Assembly: GCA_026391295.1 (NCBI GenBank)
Contig: JAPLDS010000027.1
Span: forward strand, 82,070-114,114
Direction: 5' to 3'
DNA from: Bacteroidia bacterium
GTDB lineage: Bacteria; Bacteroidota; Bacteroidia; Bacteroidales; Prolixibacteraceae
DNA: 32,045 nt
Below the pieces are notes generated by a model. It made no database searches and was not told where the DNA came from. It saw only the letters and a list, made by a program, of their open reading frames with translations. Position 1 is the first letter of the stretch. Each line of letters opens with the position of its first letter. Made by a program: the position numbers and the translations under genes. This document shows, piece by piece, positions 24,210-32,045 of the stretch.

Positions 24210-25913
24210 TTAATTATGAAACTCTTTGCCAGCTAATGTGGCTTTGATATAACCCTTACGGATCACAAAATCACCAAATCGCTCATCTGCTATCCGATTT
24301 TTTGCATAGTCTTCTAGAAGGGGAGCTAAAGCCTCAAGGATCTGCTCCTCATTAACCATCTCCTTATATAGTTTATTCAAACGATCACCCACAAAACTGG
24401 CGCCCAGATAGAGGTTATAAACCCCTGGTGCCCGACCTACTAGGCCAATCTCAGCTAGGAAAGGTCTTCCGCAGCCATTTGGACAGCCTGTCATTCGGAT
24501 ACTAATAGGTGTTTGAAGCAAGTCGTTTGCCTCTAAAAGCTGATCTATCTTACTAACTAATGTTGGCAGATAACGTTCCGCTTCCGCAAAAGCTAATCCA
24601 CAATAAGGCAAAGCGGCACAAGCAATAGAATTTTGGCGTAGCAGCGATATTTTTGCGGTGTCGATGATCTTATATTTCTTTAAGATAGCCTCAACCTTAG
24701 ACTTCTCACCCTCTTCTACCTGAGCAATCACAACATTCTGATTACCAGTAAGAATAAAAGTACCTTTATGGATTGTTGCGATTTCGCGAATAGCCGTCTT
24801 GGCTAAATAGCCATTTCGATCAATTAGTTTTCCACCCTCCACAAATACGGTATAATGCCATAGGCCATCTGCGCTCTTTAACCAACCATATTTATCGCCC
24901 ATCGTCTCGAAGGCATAATCTTTATTTGGGGTCAGAACGATCCCTTTTGTCCGCTTGATCTCCGCATAAAAGAATTCTAATCCTAAACGATCGACGGTAT
25001 ATTTCAACCGCGCATTTTTACGTTCAGAGCGATTACCATGATCTCGTTGGAAGATCAATATAGCTTCAGAAACTGCTTCGATTTGCTCTTTTGGAAAATA
25101 ACCAACCACATCGGCTACCCGAGGATAAGTCTCGTTATTTCCAAACGTATAAGCCATGCCACCACCAATGGTTACATTGTATCCAGTTAATTTTCCGTTC
25201 TCCACGATGGCAATAAACCCAAGGTCGTTTGACAACACATCGGTATCGTTACGAGGTGGTATAGCAATAGCTGTTTTAAACTTACGCGGCATATAAAGCT
25301 TGCCATACAAAGGTTCTTCTTCCTTCTCGCCACCCTCAACCAGTTTACCATCCAACCAAATTTCGTGATAGGCATTCGTAGAAGGTGTTAGATGGGCCGA
25401 AATTTTTCTTGCATCTTCAGCTACTTCAGCATGCACAGGCGATTCAAAAGGGTTGGCCGAGCACATCACGTTACGATTTACGTCACCACATGCGGCAATC
25501 GTATCCAATAAGGAGTCGTTAATCTCTTTGATGGTCCGTTTCAGATTGCGTTTTAATACGCCATGAAACTGAAATGCCTGACGGGTGGTAAGCTTCAAGG
25601 TCTTATCGCCGTATTGCTCAGAAAGATCATCCATAGCTAACCATTGTGCGGCCGTTGTAACACCTGCAGGGACACGGACACGAATTAAAAAGGAATAAAG
25701 AGGTTCAAGCTTTTGCTTTTTACGCTCATCATCCAAGTCGCGATCCTGCTGTTGGTAGGTCCCATGAAATTTAATCAGCACTTGATCAACGGAACGCATC
25801 CCACCGGTAAGTGGATCGTTTAAACTTTCTGTGATTGTTCCCCTTAGATAGGCACTCTCGTCCTTAATTTTCTCTATCGGCGACGGTGCTGGAGTCTCTT
25901 TCTTATCAGCCAT
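24210..25913 (-). CDS. cysI: Sulfite reductase hemoprotein subunit
   Basis: Six-electron reduction of sulfite to sulfide at a coupled siroheme-[4Fe-4S] centre. At 567 residues it is close to E. coli CysI (570). The cluster ligands are Cys432 and Cys438 (CAALPYC) and Cys477 and Cys481 (TGCPNGC). KLTTRQAFQFHGVLK near residue 105, GDVNRNVMCSANP and the C-terminal NRIADERFGDFVIRKGYI are also typical of the assimilatory NADPH-type hemoprotein. It follows cysJ by 49 nt and precedes the siroheme genes. It looks intact. Confidence 0.96.
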   Translation of the reverse strand: MADKKETPAPSPIEKIKDESAYLRGTITESLNDPLTGGMRSVDQVLIKFHGTYQQQDRDLDDERKKQKLEPLYSFLIRVRVPAGVTTAAQWLAMDDLSEQYGDKTLKLTTRQAFQFHGVLKRNLKRTIKEINDSLLDTIAACGDVNRNVMCSANPFESPVHAEVAEDARKISAHLTPSTNAYHEIWLDGKLVEGGEKEEEPLYGKLYMPRKFKTAIAIPPRNDTDVLSNDLGFIAIVENGKLTGYNVTIGGGMAYTFGNNETYPRVADVVGYFPKEQIEAVSEAILIFQRDHGNRSERKNARLKYTVDRLGLEFFYAEIKRTKGIVLTPNKDYAFETMGDKYGWLKSADGLWHYTVFVEGGKLIDRNGYLAKTAIREIATIHKGTFILTGNQNVVIAQVEEGEKSKVEAILKKYKIIDTAKISLLRQNSIACAALPYCGLAFAEAERYLPTLVSKIDQLLEANDLLQTPISIRMTGCPNGCGRPFLAEIGLVGRAPGVYNLYLGASFVGDRLNKLYKEMVNEEQILEALAPLLEDYAKNRIADERFGDFVIRKGYIKATLAGKEFHN

Positions 25914-25962
25914 TTAGTATACTTTACTTTGTTTAAGTCTAAAATCAAGACTTATAATTTTA

Positions 25963-26742
25963 TTAATAAACATCCAACTGCAAACGTTTCTCTCTCTGCA
26001 GCTTGGTAATATATTCTTCCGCTTTTTCTCTGTTTAGGGAGCCCTCTTTTTCAATGATTTTCAGCAAGGCCTTTTGAACATCTCCAGCCATATTATTCAT
26101 ATCGCCACAGATATAGAAATGTGCACCCTCCTCTAACCATTTAAATAACTCAGCAGAATTTTCAATCAGACGGTGCTGCACATACTCTTTCTTCTCGCCA
26201 TCGCGCGAAAAAGCCACATTCATCTTCGACAAGGCACCCGACTTTAAGAAGTTATGCCATTCGGCTTGGTATAAAAACTCAGTCTCAAAATTCCGATTAC
26301 CAAAGAAGAGCCAGCTCTTACCTCGTTTTTCTGACAGTTCACGGTGTTGAATAAATGCGCGATAAGGTGCAATCCCAGTCCCTGCTCCGATCATCACAAT
26401 CGGAGTTTCTTCATTTTGCGGCAATCTAAAATTTGGATTTGACTCAATAAAAATGGGCACATGTTCCTCATCTAAAGCTATTTCTGATAGATAATTTGAG
26501 CAAGTACCTCTTTTTGATCGGCCACTCTTCTCATAGTTAACAACACTTACTGTCAAGTGAAGCTCACCTGGACAAGCAGCTGGGCTAGAAGAGATCGAGT
26601 ACGAACGAGGCTGAATTGGACGCAATAATTTAACCAGCTCAGCAGCGCTGATCTTGGTAGGATTTTCGTGGAATAGATCTACGACATCACGGCCATACAG
26701 GTAATCCTTAAATTTTGCTGGATCATCGATTTGCTTTTGAAG
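25963..26742 (-). pseudogene. cysJ: Sulfite reductase flavoprotein CysJ, C-terminal part (after in-frame TAG)
   Basis: Continues cysJ in the same frame straight after the TAG at 26743-26745. It begins LQKQIDDPAKFKDYLYGRDVV and holds the FAD-binding RPIQPRSYSISSSP and KRGTCSNYLSE, the NADPH-binding GAGTGIAPYRAFIQHR, the FGNRNFETEFLYQAEW segment, YICGDMNNMAGDV and the C-terminal LQLDVY. No ATG or SD is visible near its beginning (the first possible alternative start is a TTG at 26625, which would cut into the FAD domain), so it is probably not translated separately. Apart from the stop codon the coding sequence appears undamaged. Confidence 0.9.
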
Positions 26743-27759
26743 CTATGCGTTAGGGGCAAGTTCTAAAAATCGTTTAACCACATCTGTTGTGATCTTTGAT
26801 AACTCTAAATCACGACGAAGAGCTGAATACAACGTTTTGTTAATACCGTTGACAGTCACTTCTTCTTGAGCATCTAAGCCAGTAGCCTGCAAGACCTCTT
26901 CGATAATTTTCTTTGTATTTAGGGGAATGATAGCCGCTGAATCGCCTGGCTCATAAGAGAGTCCTGCATCATCAGTGGCTAATTCAAGATGTATCGTTTG
27001 ACGTTCATCAGCCTTTCCATGCAAGCTAACGCGATCAAAAATTGGGGCTTTAAATGGATTCTTTTTCGAATATTTCACCACTTCAGAACCAATTCCTGCT
27101 GAGACACTCGACTGAGTACCAACAGCATTTGCTGAAGTGCCAAGTTTCTCTGCAAACACAGCCAAAGTCGAATTGAACCACACTTCGGCAGGCTCTTCAA
27201 AATCTAAGTCACAAGTTAAGATTGGAGCGATTCTGTTAGCTCCTAGCTTTTCAAGTTGCTCATCAAAATCTTTTCCGGTCTTACAAAATTGGAAATAGCT
27301 CGAGTCGCCTAAGGCCAATACCGCAAAATTTGTTGTGGCAAGCTTAGGAGCCCGTTTACCATAAATATATTCGTGTAGCTCTTGCGCTGAGAATGGAGGA
27401 ACACCATCGCCATGAGTAGAGACGATTACCAAGACATTTTTCTCTGTCTGAAGATCGCGAATTTTAAACGTCTCCATATTCTTAAGAACCGCTTTAAGAC
27501 CTCTTTCTTCGGCCAGACGGAGTGCTTTTTTCGCTAATCCTTCGCCATTACCAGTGCGCGATCCATACAAAATAGTCAATGAATCTTGTGAACTTGCAGC
27601 AGCAGACACTGGCTGAGCCAATGCGTTGCCACCCTGCTGTGCGCCTAGTCCAGCTAGATAACCGGATACCCAAAGTTGTTGTTCTTTAGATAATAAACTC
27701 GTTAACTTCGTAAGCTGTTCGAGTTGTTCTGCCGATAAAAGTCCAGATATAATGCTCAT
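26743..27759 (-). pseudogene. cysJ: Sulfite reductase flavoprotein CysJ, N-terminal part (ends at in-frame TAG)
   Basis: NADPH-dependent flavoprotein that feeds electrons to CysI. This part holds the flavodoxin FMN domain (ILYGSRTGNGEGLAKKAL, STHGDGVPPFSAQELHEYI, LALGDSSYFQFCKTGKDFDEQL) and the connecting/FAD subdomain up to FLELAPNA, 338 residues, then TAG. Reading through the TAG would give 598 residues, one less than E. coli CysJ, so the stop is a point lesion and not an altered gene end. I take the ATG at 27759 (MSIISGLLSAEQ) as the start; a TTG 12 nt upstream is the alternative. First gene of the cys/siroheme operon. Confidence 0.9.
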
Positions 27760-27847
27760 CGTTAATTGCAATTAAATTGATAATCGCTAGTAGATTTTCT
27801 GGATCAGAGTTTTTAAAATTCGGGGAGCAAAACATAATTCTGTTCCA

Positions 27848-27855
27848 CAAACCTA
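27848..27855 (-). promoter_or_regulatory. Secondary candidate cysJ promoter, -7 element
   Basis: Minus-strand TAGGTTTG (27855-27848) matches TAnnTTTG and is closer to cysJ than the element at 27894. No -33 element is seen at the right spacing and it is not aligned to the dyads, so I favour the upstream one. Confidence 0.3.
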
Positions 27856-27886
27856 AACGTCAGATTCTTTGACTACTAACTATTGA

Positions 27887-27955
27887 CAAAATTAAAACAA
27901 CAACAAGTGACGCGCCATACCTTTAATTTGGCATTTTAATACCTACTTTATGGTA
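27887..27955 (-). promoter_or_regulatory. cysJ control region: tandem ATACC-N8-GGNA dyads plus -7 element
   Basis: The distal dyad TACCTACTTTATGGTA (27940-27955, extended to ATACC...GGTAT) and the proximal dyad TACCTTTAATTTGGCA (27918-27933) are 6 nt apart. Reading leftward, the -7 element TAATTTTG (27894-27887) follows 23 nt after the proximal dyad, the same gap as upstream of thrC. A leader of about 120 nt precedes cysJ. The layout suits an activator binding just upstream of the -33 region. The remainder of the 27760-28000 intergenic stretch shows no gene. Confidence 0.6.
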
Positions 27956-28000
27956 TAAAACAATGCTGCTTAAGTGAGTGTATTCGAGGAGTAACTAACC

Positions 28001-29071
28001 TTATTGAAGATAATTCAGAACCATCTGATTCTTTAATATCTTACCCGTAGAGGAGAGCTCAAAATTGGGAATTGCAATGATTTCACGGGGAACTTCAAAC
28101 TTCGATAAACTTGTTTGAAATACTGATTCAAACTTTTGATTATCAAATGAATTAACTTCCAAAAAAAGAACCACTTTCTCCCCTAGAAATGGATCGGGCA
28201 AAGCAGAGATAAAAAATCGATCAGAAATAAATGGGGCCAATTTACGTTCCACGACCTCTGGAAAAATTTTCACGCCACCTGAATTAATAACCTGATCAAA
28301 ACGTCCAAGCCATTCAAAATGGCTTGGATCGACAAATACCACCAGATCATTGGTAACCAGAGGCACAGCGATTAGCCCTGGAGCCTGTATCACTAGACAG
28401 CCTCTCGAATCCAGACTCACCTCTACCCCATCTAGAACACTGTAATATTGCGATCTAGCTGAACTATTTACCACTCTGAGTGCAATATGTGAGCTTGTCT
28501 CGGTCATCCCGTAGGAGGCATAAACAGTCGCTGATAATTGCTGACAATCTTTCTCCAAAGCCAAGGAGATCTCACCCCCGCCAACCAGTATTGAACCTTG
28601 AGTCCATGTTTTAAGTTCATTCATTGAATGACCAAGCTGATAGGACGTAATCGCCACAAAATCAATCCGATCATCAACTGTTAAAAATGGATTGGCAGAG
28701 GGCTCTACCACGATAAGGTTCATTCCACTAACAAAAGCGCGAACCACCATCATCTTACCCGCAATATAACTTGCCGGCAAAGCTAACAAAGCATTGGTCG
28801 TACTGGTAAATTTAAAATACGATTGGGTCATTAGAGCCGAATGGATCATTTGCGATTTCAAATGATTAATCTGCTTCGGAGGCCCTGTAGAACCTGAGGT
28901 GTGCATAATCACATAATCGGAGTCAGAAAGCCAATCTAAGATGAATAAGTAGAGCTTCTTCCGCCATTCAGCAAGATCAGGAATCGCCAACTGCAATTGA
29001 CAAAAAGCAGTCAGCTCATCGGCCTTGAAATGGTGGCCATCCAGCGTTAGTGAGGAGTTAAATTTGCTCAT
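28001..29071 (-). CDS. menE: o-Succinylbenzoate--CoA ligase
   Basis: Activates o-succinylbenzoate to its CoA thioester in menaquinone synthesis. It is a short adenylate-forming enzyme with the P-loop MHTSGSTGPPKQI, the YASYGMTETSSHIALR motif, WLGRFDQVINSGGVKIFPEVVE and the C-terminal lysine region SSTGKILKNQM. The ATG at 29071 overlaps the menC stop codon as ATGA, so I prefer it (356 residues) to the GTG at 29092. At this length it is shorter than E. coli MenE (451) but usual for the compact Bacteroidota form. Last gene of the men cluster. Confidence 0.93.
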   Translation of the reverse strand: MSKFNSSLTLDGHHFKADELTAFCQLQLAIPDLAEWRKKLYLFILDWLSDSDYVIMHTSGSTGPPKQINHLKSQMIHSALMTQSYFKFTSTTNALLALPASYIAGKMMVVRAFVSGMNLIVVEPSANPFLTVDDRIDFVAITSYQLGHSMNELKTWTQGSILVGGGEISLALEKDCQQLSATVYASYGMTETSSHIALRVVNSSARSQYYSVLDGVEVSLDSRGCLVIQAPGLIAVPLVTNDLVVFVDPSHFEWLGRFDQVINSGGVKIFPEVVERKLAPFISDRFFISALPDPFLGEKVVLFLEVNSFDNQKFESVFQTSLSKFEVPREIIAIPNFELSSTGKILKNQMVLNYLQ

Positions 29072-30123
29072 TGGAATAAATTTAAATCCCACGAGTGAGC
29101 ATGATCATAAAAAAGTTTTCCCTCAGAGATGGTCAAAGGAGATTGGATGTTATTGGTATAAACCTGTCCAGTTCCAAGACCTTGAGGCATCGGATTATTT
29201 AGCAAATAGGTCCATTGAGCAATTGCATTCAGACCAATATTACTCTCAAGTGCCGAGGTCACCCACCACCCAATTTGCTGTTTTTCAGCAAGGGCAATCC
29301 ATGATTCACTGGCTTTGAAACCACCAATCAGACTAGGTTTTAGAATGAGGTAGGCAGGATTAATAAATCGCAGCAACTCCTCTTTTTCCGTTGTACTAAA
29401 TCGACCGATTAACTCCTCATCCAACGCAATCGGGATTGGAGAATCTCGACAAAGCGAAGCCATGGCTTCAGGCTGACCCTGACGGATCGGCTGCTCGATG
29501 GAGTGGATATCAAAGGGAGCAAATTGGCCCAGAATCTCTAATGCATTCTCTTTTTCGAAAGCCCCATTGGCATCGAGACGAATCGTAATAGTATCTGAAG
29601 AAAATTGTTTTCGCAGGTTCCGTAAGATATCAAGCTCGGTAGCTAGATCCAAAGCGCCCACTTTAATTTTGATGGTGTCGAAACCTTGAGCAAGCTTTTC
29701 GTTAATCTGCTGCTCCATATATTCACGAGATCCCATCCAAACCAACCCATTAATAGATATTCCTTGCATGCCTGCTGTAAAGTCTGAAGGGAAGAGAATG
29801 TTCTGATCTTTGCTTTTAGCTGACAGATCGGCCAATGCAATTTCCAATCCAAAGACGATAGAGGGGAAATCAGCAAGATCAATTGCCATAGGTTCTGTTC
29901 CGCCATTAATTAGCTGACAGACCTCTGTAATTTTAGAATTATATTCGGGTATATGATCGAGACTCAGATCGGGCAAGGTAGAACATTCGCCAATGCCAGA
30001 GTGGTTCGAGACCGTATCGTGCAAAATGATGAAATAGCACTCTTTCTGGGTTAAAACACCGCGTGATGTCTTCCCAGGAACTTTAAAATTAAGGCTATGT
30101 TTTACAATTCGGGCGTTCAACAT
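29068..30123 (-). CDS. menC: o-Succinylbenzoate synthase
   Basis: Dehydrates SHCHC to o-succinylbenzoate; an enolase-superfamily enzyme. Residues visible in order are the FDTIKIKVG strand with the catalytic Lys pair, the metal ligands in TIRLDANGAF, SIEQPI and IALDEEL, and the second Lys in AYLILKPSLIGGF. The 351 residues match the compact Bacteroidota MenC. It lies 52 nt after menA and overlaps menE by ATGA. A dipeptide epimerase or muconate cycloisomerase is the sequence-level alternative, but the men neighbours settle it. Confidence 0.93.
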   Translation of the reverse strand: MLNARIVKHSLNFKVPGKTSRGVLTQKECYFIILHDTVSNHSGIGECSTLPDLSLDHIPEYNSKITEVCQLINGGTEPMAIDLADFPSIVFGLEIALADLSAKSKDQNILFPSDFTAGMQGISINGLVWMGSREYMEQQINEKLAQGFDTIKIKVGALDLATELDILRNLRKQFSSDTITIRLDANGAFEKENALEILGQFAPFDIHSIEQPIRQGQPEAMASLCRDSPIPIALDEELIGRFSTTEKEELLRFINPAYLILKPSLIGGFKASESWIALAEKQQIGWWVTSALESNIGLNAIAQWTYLLNNPMPQGLGTGQVYTNNIQSPLTISEGKLFYDHAHSWDLNLFQ

Positions 30124-30175
30124 TAGAAGGCAAAATAAAAACCAGTGTGCACAATGGTTGTCGGCTGGCGAGAAT

Positions 30176-31072
30176 TTAGATCACCAGACTTACTCCAAAG
30201 GTAATTGAAAATAGCAACGTTGAAAGGGCCAAATTCCGCAATTCAACATTGAGATCTGCTGGATTCTCATTGCGAAGGACCACAATCAGATTACGGATTA
30301 TAAATGGAAATGAGATTAAAAACAACAATTGTTTTGGACTTTGGAAATCGAGGGTAATATAAATTAAAGCAGCTAACATCGCCAAAACAAGCATAGCTGC
30401 ATGGTAGATTCTTCCCCAACGACCACCCATCTTCACCACAATGGTAAGTTTTTTAGCTAAGGTATCGGAATGCTCATCACGCAAATTATTAAGATTGAGC
30501 ACTCCTGTGCTTAGCAGACCCAGTGAAAAGGCAGGCAGCAGCACTTCAGGGCGCACCATCTGAGCATGCAAGAAATAAGTCCCCATCACACTGACTAATC
30601 CAAAGAAGATAAACACAAACAGATCGCCAAAGCCACTATATCCATAGGGATTTTTACCTACCGTGTAATAAATCGCGGCAGCAATAGCCCCAATGCCAAT
30701 CAGCAGAAAGATCAGTTTGATTAAAACTTGTGAATCATTAAACCCTATTATAATCAGGGAAACACCGGTAATCAAACAAAGCGTCGACACCCCAAAGATA
30801 GCAGCTATCATTTGACGGGGTGAGATGGCACCTACCGAAACCATCCGGTCGGGACCAATCCGATGTTCGTTGTCGGTCCCCTTGGTGAAATCGCCATAGT
30901 CGTTCGCTAGGTTCGACAAGATCTGCAAAAGCAAAGAGGTTACTGCAGCAAGCAGAAATACAGACCATCGGAAATGACCGTCAGAGGCGGCTAAAAAGCT
31001 ACCCAATATTGAGCCAGACAAGGCCAACGGCAAGGTCCGCGGTCTTGCAGCATGTATCCAAGGTTTAATCAT
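30176..31072 (-). CDS. menA: 1,4-Dihydroxy-2-naphthoate polyprenyltransferase
   Basis: Integral membrane UbiA-family prenyltransferase that attaches the isoprenoid tail to DHNA, giving demethylmenaquinone. The 298-residue protein has about eight to nine hydrophobic helices and both Asp-rich loops: NDYGDFTKGTDNEHRIGPDRMV (NDxxD, near residue 64) and NNLRDEHSDTLAKKLT (near 200). It lies 51 nt after menB and 52 nt before menC, splitting the usual B-C-E run; this position is common in Bacteroidota men clusters. It needs a methylase (UbiE/MenG) that is not in the window. Confidence 0.94.
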   Translation of the reverse strand: MIKPWIHAARPRTLPLALSGSILGSFLAASDGHFRWSVFLLAAVTSLLLQILSNLANDYGDFTKGTDNEHRIGPDRMVSVGAISPRQMIAAIFGVSTLCLITGVSLIIIGFNDSQVLIKLIFLLIGIGAIAAAIYYTVGKNPYGYSGFGDLFVFIFFGLVSVMGTYFLHAQMVRPEVLLPAFSLGLLSTGVLNLNNLRDEHSDTLAKKLTIVVKMGGRWGRIYHAAMLVLAMLAALIYITLDFQSPKQLLFLISFPFIIRNLIVVLRNENPADLNVELRNLALSTLLFSITFGVSLVI

Positions 31073-31123
31073 CCAAATAGATCTATGGGGAAACGAGTTG
31101 ATTTATTAAACAAAAGGCTAAGA

Positions 31124-31945
31124 TTAAGGGAAACGAGGGAATTTTTTAAAGTCCGGCTTCCGTTTTTCGAGGTATGCCTTCTTCCCTTCTTGCGCCTCTT
31201 CTGTGAGATAATAGAGTAGCGTTGCATTTCCAGCAAGCTCTTGAATTCCAGCCTGTCCATCGAGATCAGCATTAAGTCCCACTTTAATCATACGCAAAGC
31301 CAATGGACTATGCATCATCATCTTTTCGCACCAAGCGACAGTTGTATCTTCCAATTGATCGAATGGAACCACTTTATTCACTAAGCCCATATCTAAAGCC
31401 TCTTGGGCCGAATATTGCTCACAAAGGAACCAAATCTCACGTGCTTTTTTCTGTCCAACAATACGTGCAAGATAGGATGAGCCAAAGCCGGCATCGAAAC
31501 TACCTACACGTGGACCAGTCTGACCAAAAATTGCGTTCTCAGAAGCGATAGAAAGGTCGCAGACAACATGCAGCACATGACCACCACCAATTGCAAAACC
31601 GTTCACCATCGCCACAACAGGTTTTGGAATAGAGCGAATAAGTTTTTGAAGATCGAGCACATTCAGACGAGGAACGCCATCTTTACCAATATAGCCACCT
31701 GAGCTTTTCACATTCTGGTCGCCTCCGCTACAGAATGCTTTATCGCCTTCTCCAGTTAAGATAATGGTGAAGATATCGTTGCTTTCGCGACAGTAAACCA
31801 TCGCTTCCATCATCTCACTAACCGTATCGGGAGTAAACGCATTGCGGTAACGTGGCCGATTGATGGTGATCTTACCGATCCCTTCGAAATATTCAAATTT
31901 TATATCTTCAAAATCTTTTATTTTGGTCCAGACTCTAGTACTCAT
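31124..31945 (-). CDS. menB: 1,4-Dihydroxy-2-naphthoyl-CoA synthase
   Basis: Ring-closing Dieckmann-type condensation of o-succinylbenzoyl-CoA; crotonase fold. The 273-residue sequence shows [15 protein letters not shown], the oxyanion-hole segments [10 protein letters not shown] and [35 protein letters not shown], and a C-terminal half ([47 protein letters not shown]) very close to enterobacterial MenB. The start ATG overlaps the menD stop codon (ATGA), so translation of the two is probably coupled. Confidence 0.97.
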   Translation of the reverse strand: MSTRVWTKIKDFEDIKFEYFEGIGKITINRPRYRNAFTPDTVSEMMEAMVYCRESNDIFTIILTGEGDKAFCSGGDQNVKSSGGYIGKDGVPRLNVLDLQKLIRSIPKPVVAMVNGFAIGGGHVLHVVCDLSIASENAIFGQTGPRVGSFDAGFGSSYLARIVGQKKAREIWFLCEQYSAQEALDMGLVNKVVPFDQLEDTTVAWCEKMMMHSPLALRMIKVGLNADLDGQAGIQELAGNATLLYYLTEEAQEGKKAYLEKRKPDFKKFPRFP

Positions 31946-32045
31946 ATGCTTTTTATTTGTTTGTAATAATCTTTATAGACAGCAGTATTAACAGCTACAT
32001 CGGTCACAATTTCGAGTATACTGACCTTATCAGAAGGTTGAAAAA
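31942..32045 (-). CDS. menD: MenD C-terminal fragment (SEPHCHC synthase)
   Basis: A leftward frame open to the window edge encodes 33 residues, including [28 protein letters not shown], before a TGA that overlaps the menB start. The VSILEIVTD ... [11 protein letters not shown] pattern matches the extreme C terminus of MenD (xxLLEIFTxRxxNxxVYxxYFKxIK), the ThDP enzyme that precedes MenB in the pathway and usually in the operon. The assignment rests on this short tail plus gene order. Confidence 0.75.
   Translation of the reverse strand, partial: FQPSDKVSILEIVTDVAVNTAVYKDYYKQIKSI

Noticed and set aside
25963-26625. Separate ferredoxin-NADP-reductase-like gene starting at 26625
   Set aside because: The frame is continuous with cysJ back to the TAG at 26743, and the proposed start is a TTG inside the FAD domain. 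It is the tail of cysJ.
26743-26745. Programmed amber read-through or pyrrolysine recoding in cysJ
   Set aside because: TAG is the ordinary terminator of several neighbouring genes. No pylT-like tRNA or stimulatory structure is seen, and the site is not a known recoding position in CysJ. A nonsense mutation or base error is simpler.
27757-27771. TTG at 27771 as the cysJ start
   Set aside because: It adds four residues (MQLT) of no recognisable value. The ATG at 27759 gives the usual N terminus and length.

Overview
The window looks like a chromosomal segment of a Bacteroidota bacterium, most plausibly a free-living Bacteroidales/Marinilabiliales-type organism. The evidence is: A/T-rich leaders mostly lacking Shine-Dalgarno sequences; several promoters with the Bacteroidota -7 element TAnnTTTG; a 3-keto-disaccharide-hydrolase (DUF1080) gene; a FucP-type sugar porter; and a menaquinone gene cluster. 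The mix of a NAD-linked [FeFe]-hydrogenase locus with O2-dependent enzymes (carotenoid ketolase, formylglycine-generating enzyme) suggests an ancestry of facultative or microaerobic life.

Layout. (1) 1-3300: 3' end of a DUF1080 gene with a strong terminator, guaA, and a convergent metallophosphoesterase. (2) 3288-7089: galactose use, with galK and a sugar MFS porter leftward and galM divergent. (3) 7179-10249: acyl-CoA synthetase, lone CrtW-type carotenoid ketolase, rhodanese. (4) 10301-13123: arsenic operon arsR-arsC-arsM-acr3 behind a promoter embedded in a dyad operator. (5) 13171-14254: a repeat field of GAA-triloop hairpins around a REP-associated Y1 transposase (RAYT). (6) 14301-17745: hydCBA, with hydA broken by a net 26-nt deletion. 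(7) 18067-21789: threonine synthase, a dicarboxylate symporter and a lipoprotein formylglycine-generating enzyme. (8) 21879-27759: sulfite reductase and siroheme cluster cysJ-cysI-precorrin-2 dehydrogenase-(HemC relic)-SUMT-HemD, with cysJ interrupted by one in-frame TAG. (9) 28001-32045: menaquinone genes menD(partial)-menB-menA-menC-menE.

How the genes work together. Siroheme made by the SUMT/HemD fusion and the precorrin-2 dehydrogenase is the cofactor of CysI, and CysJ would deliver NADPH electrons, so the cys block is a self-contained sulfite-to-sulfide module. ArsC reduces arsenate, Acr3 exports arsenite and ArsM methylates it, under ArsR. HydC and HydB would link the HydA catalytic subunit to NAD(H).

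The most interesting non-coding observation is a shared regulatory layout upstream of cysJ and thrC. Each has two tandem ATACC-N8-GGNA dyads about two helical turns apart, ending exactly 23 nt before a matching -7 element. This suggests an unnamed activator-type regulon joining sulfite reduction and threonine synthesis. Two redox genes (hydA, cysJ) carry clear single lesions; whether these are biological or assembly errors needs reads.
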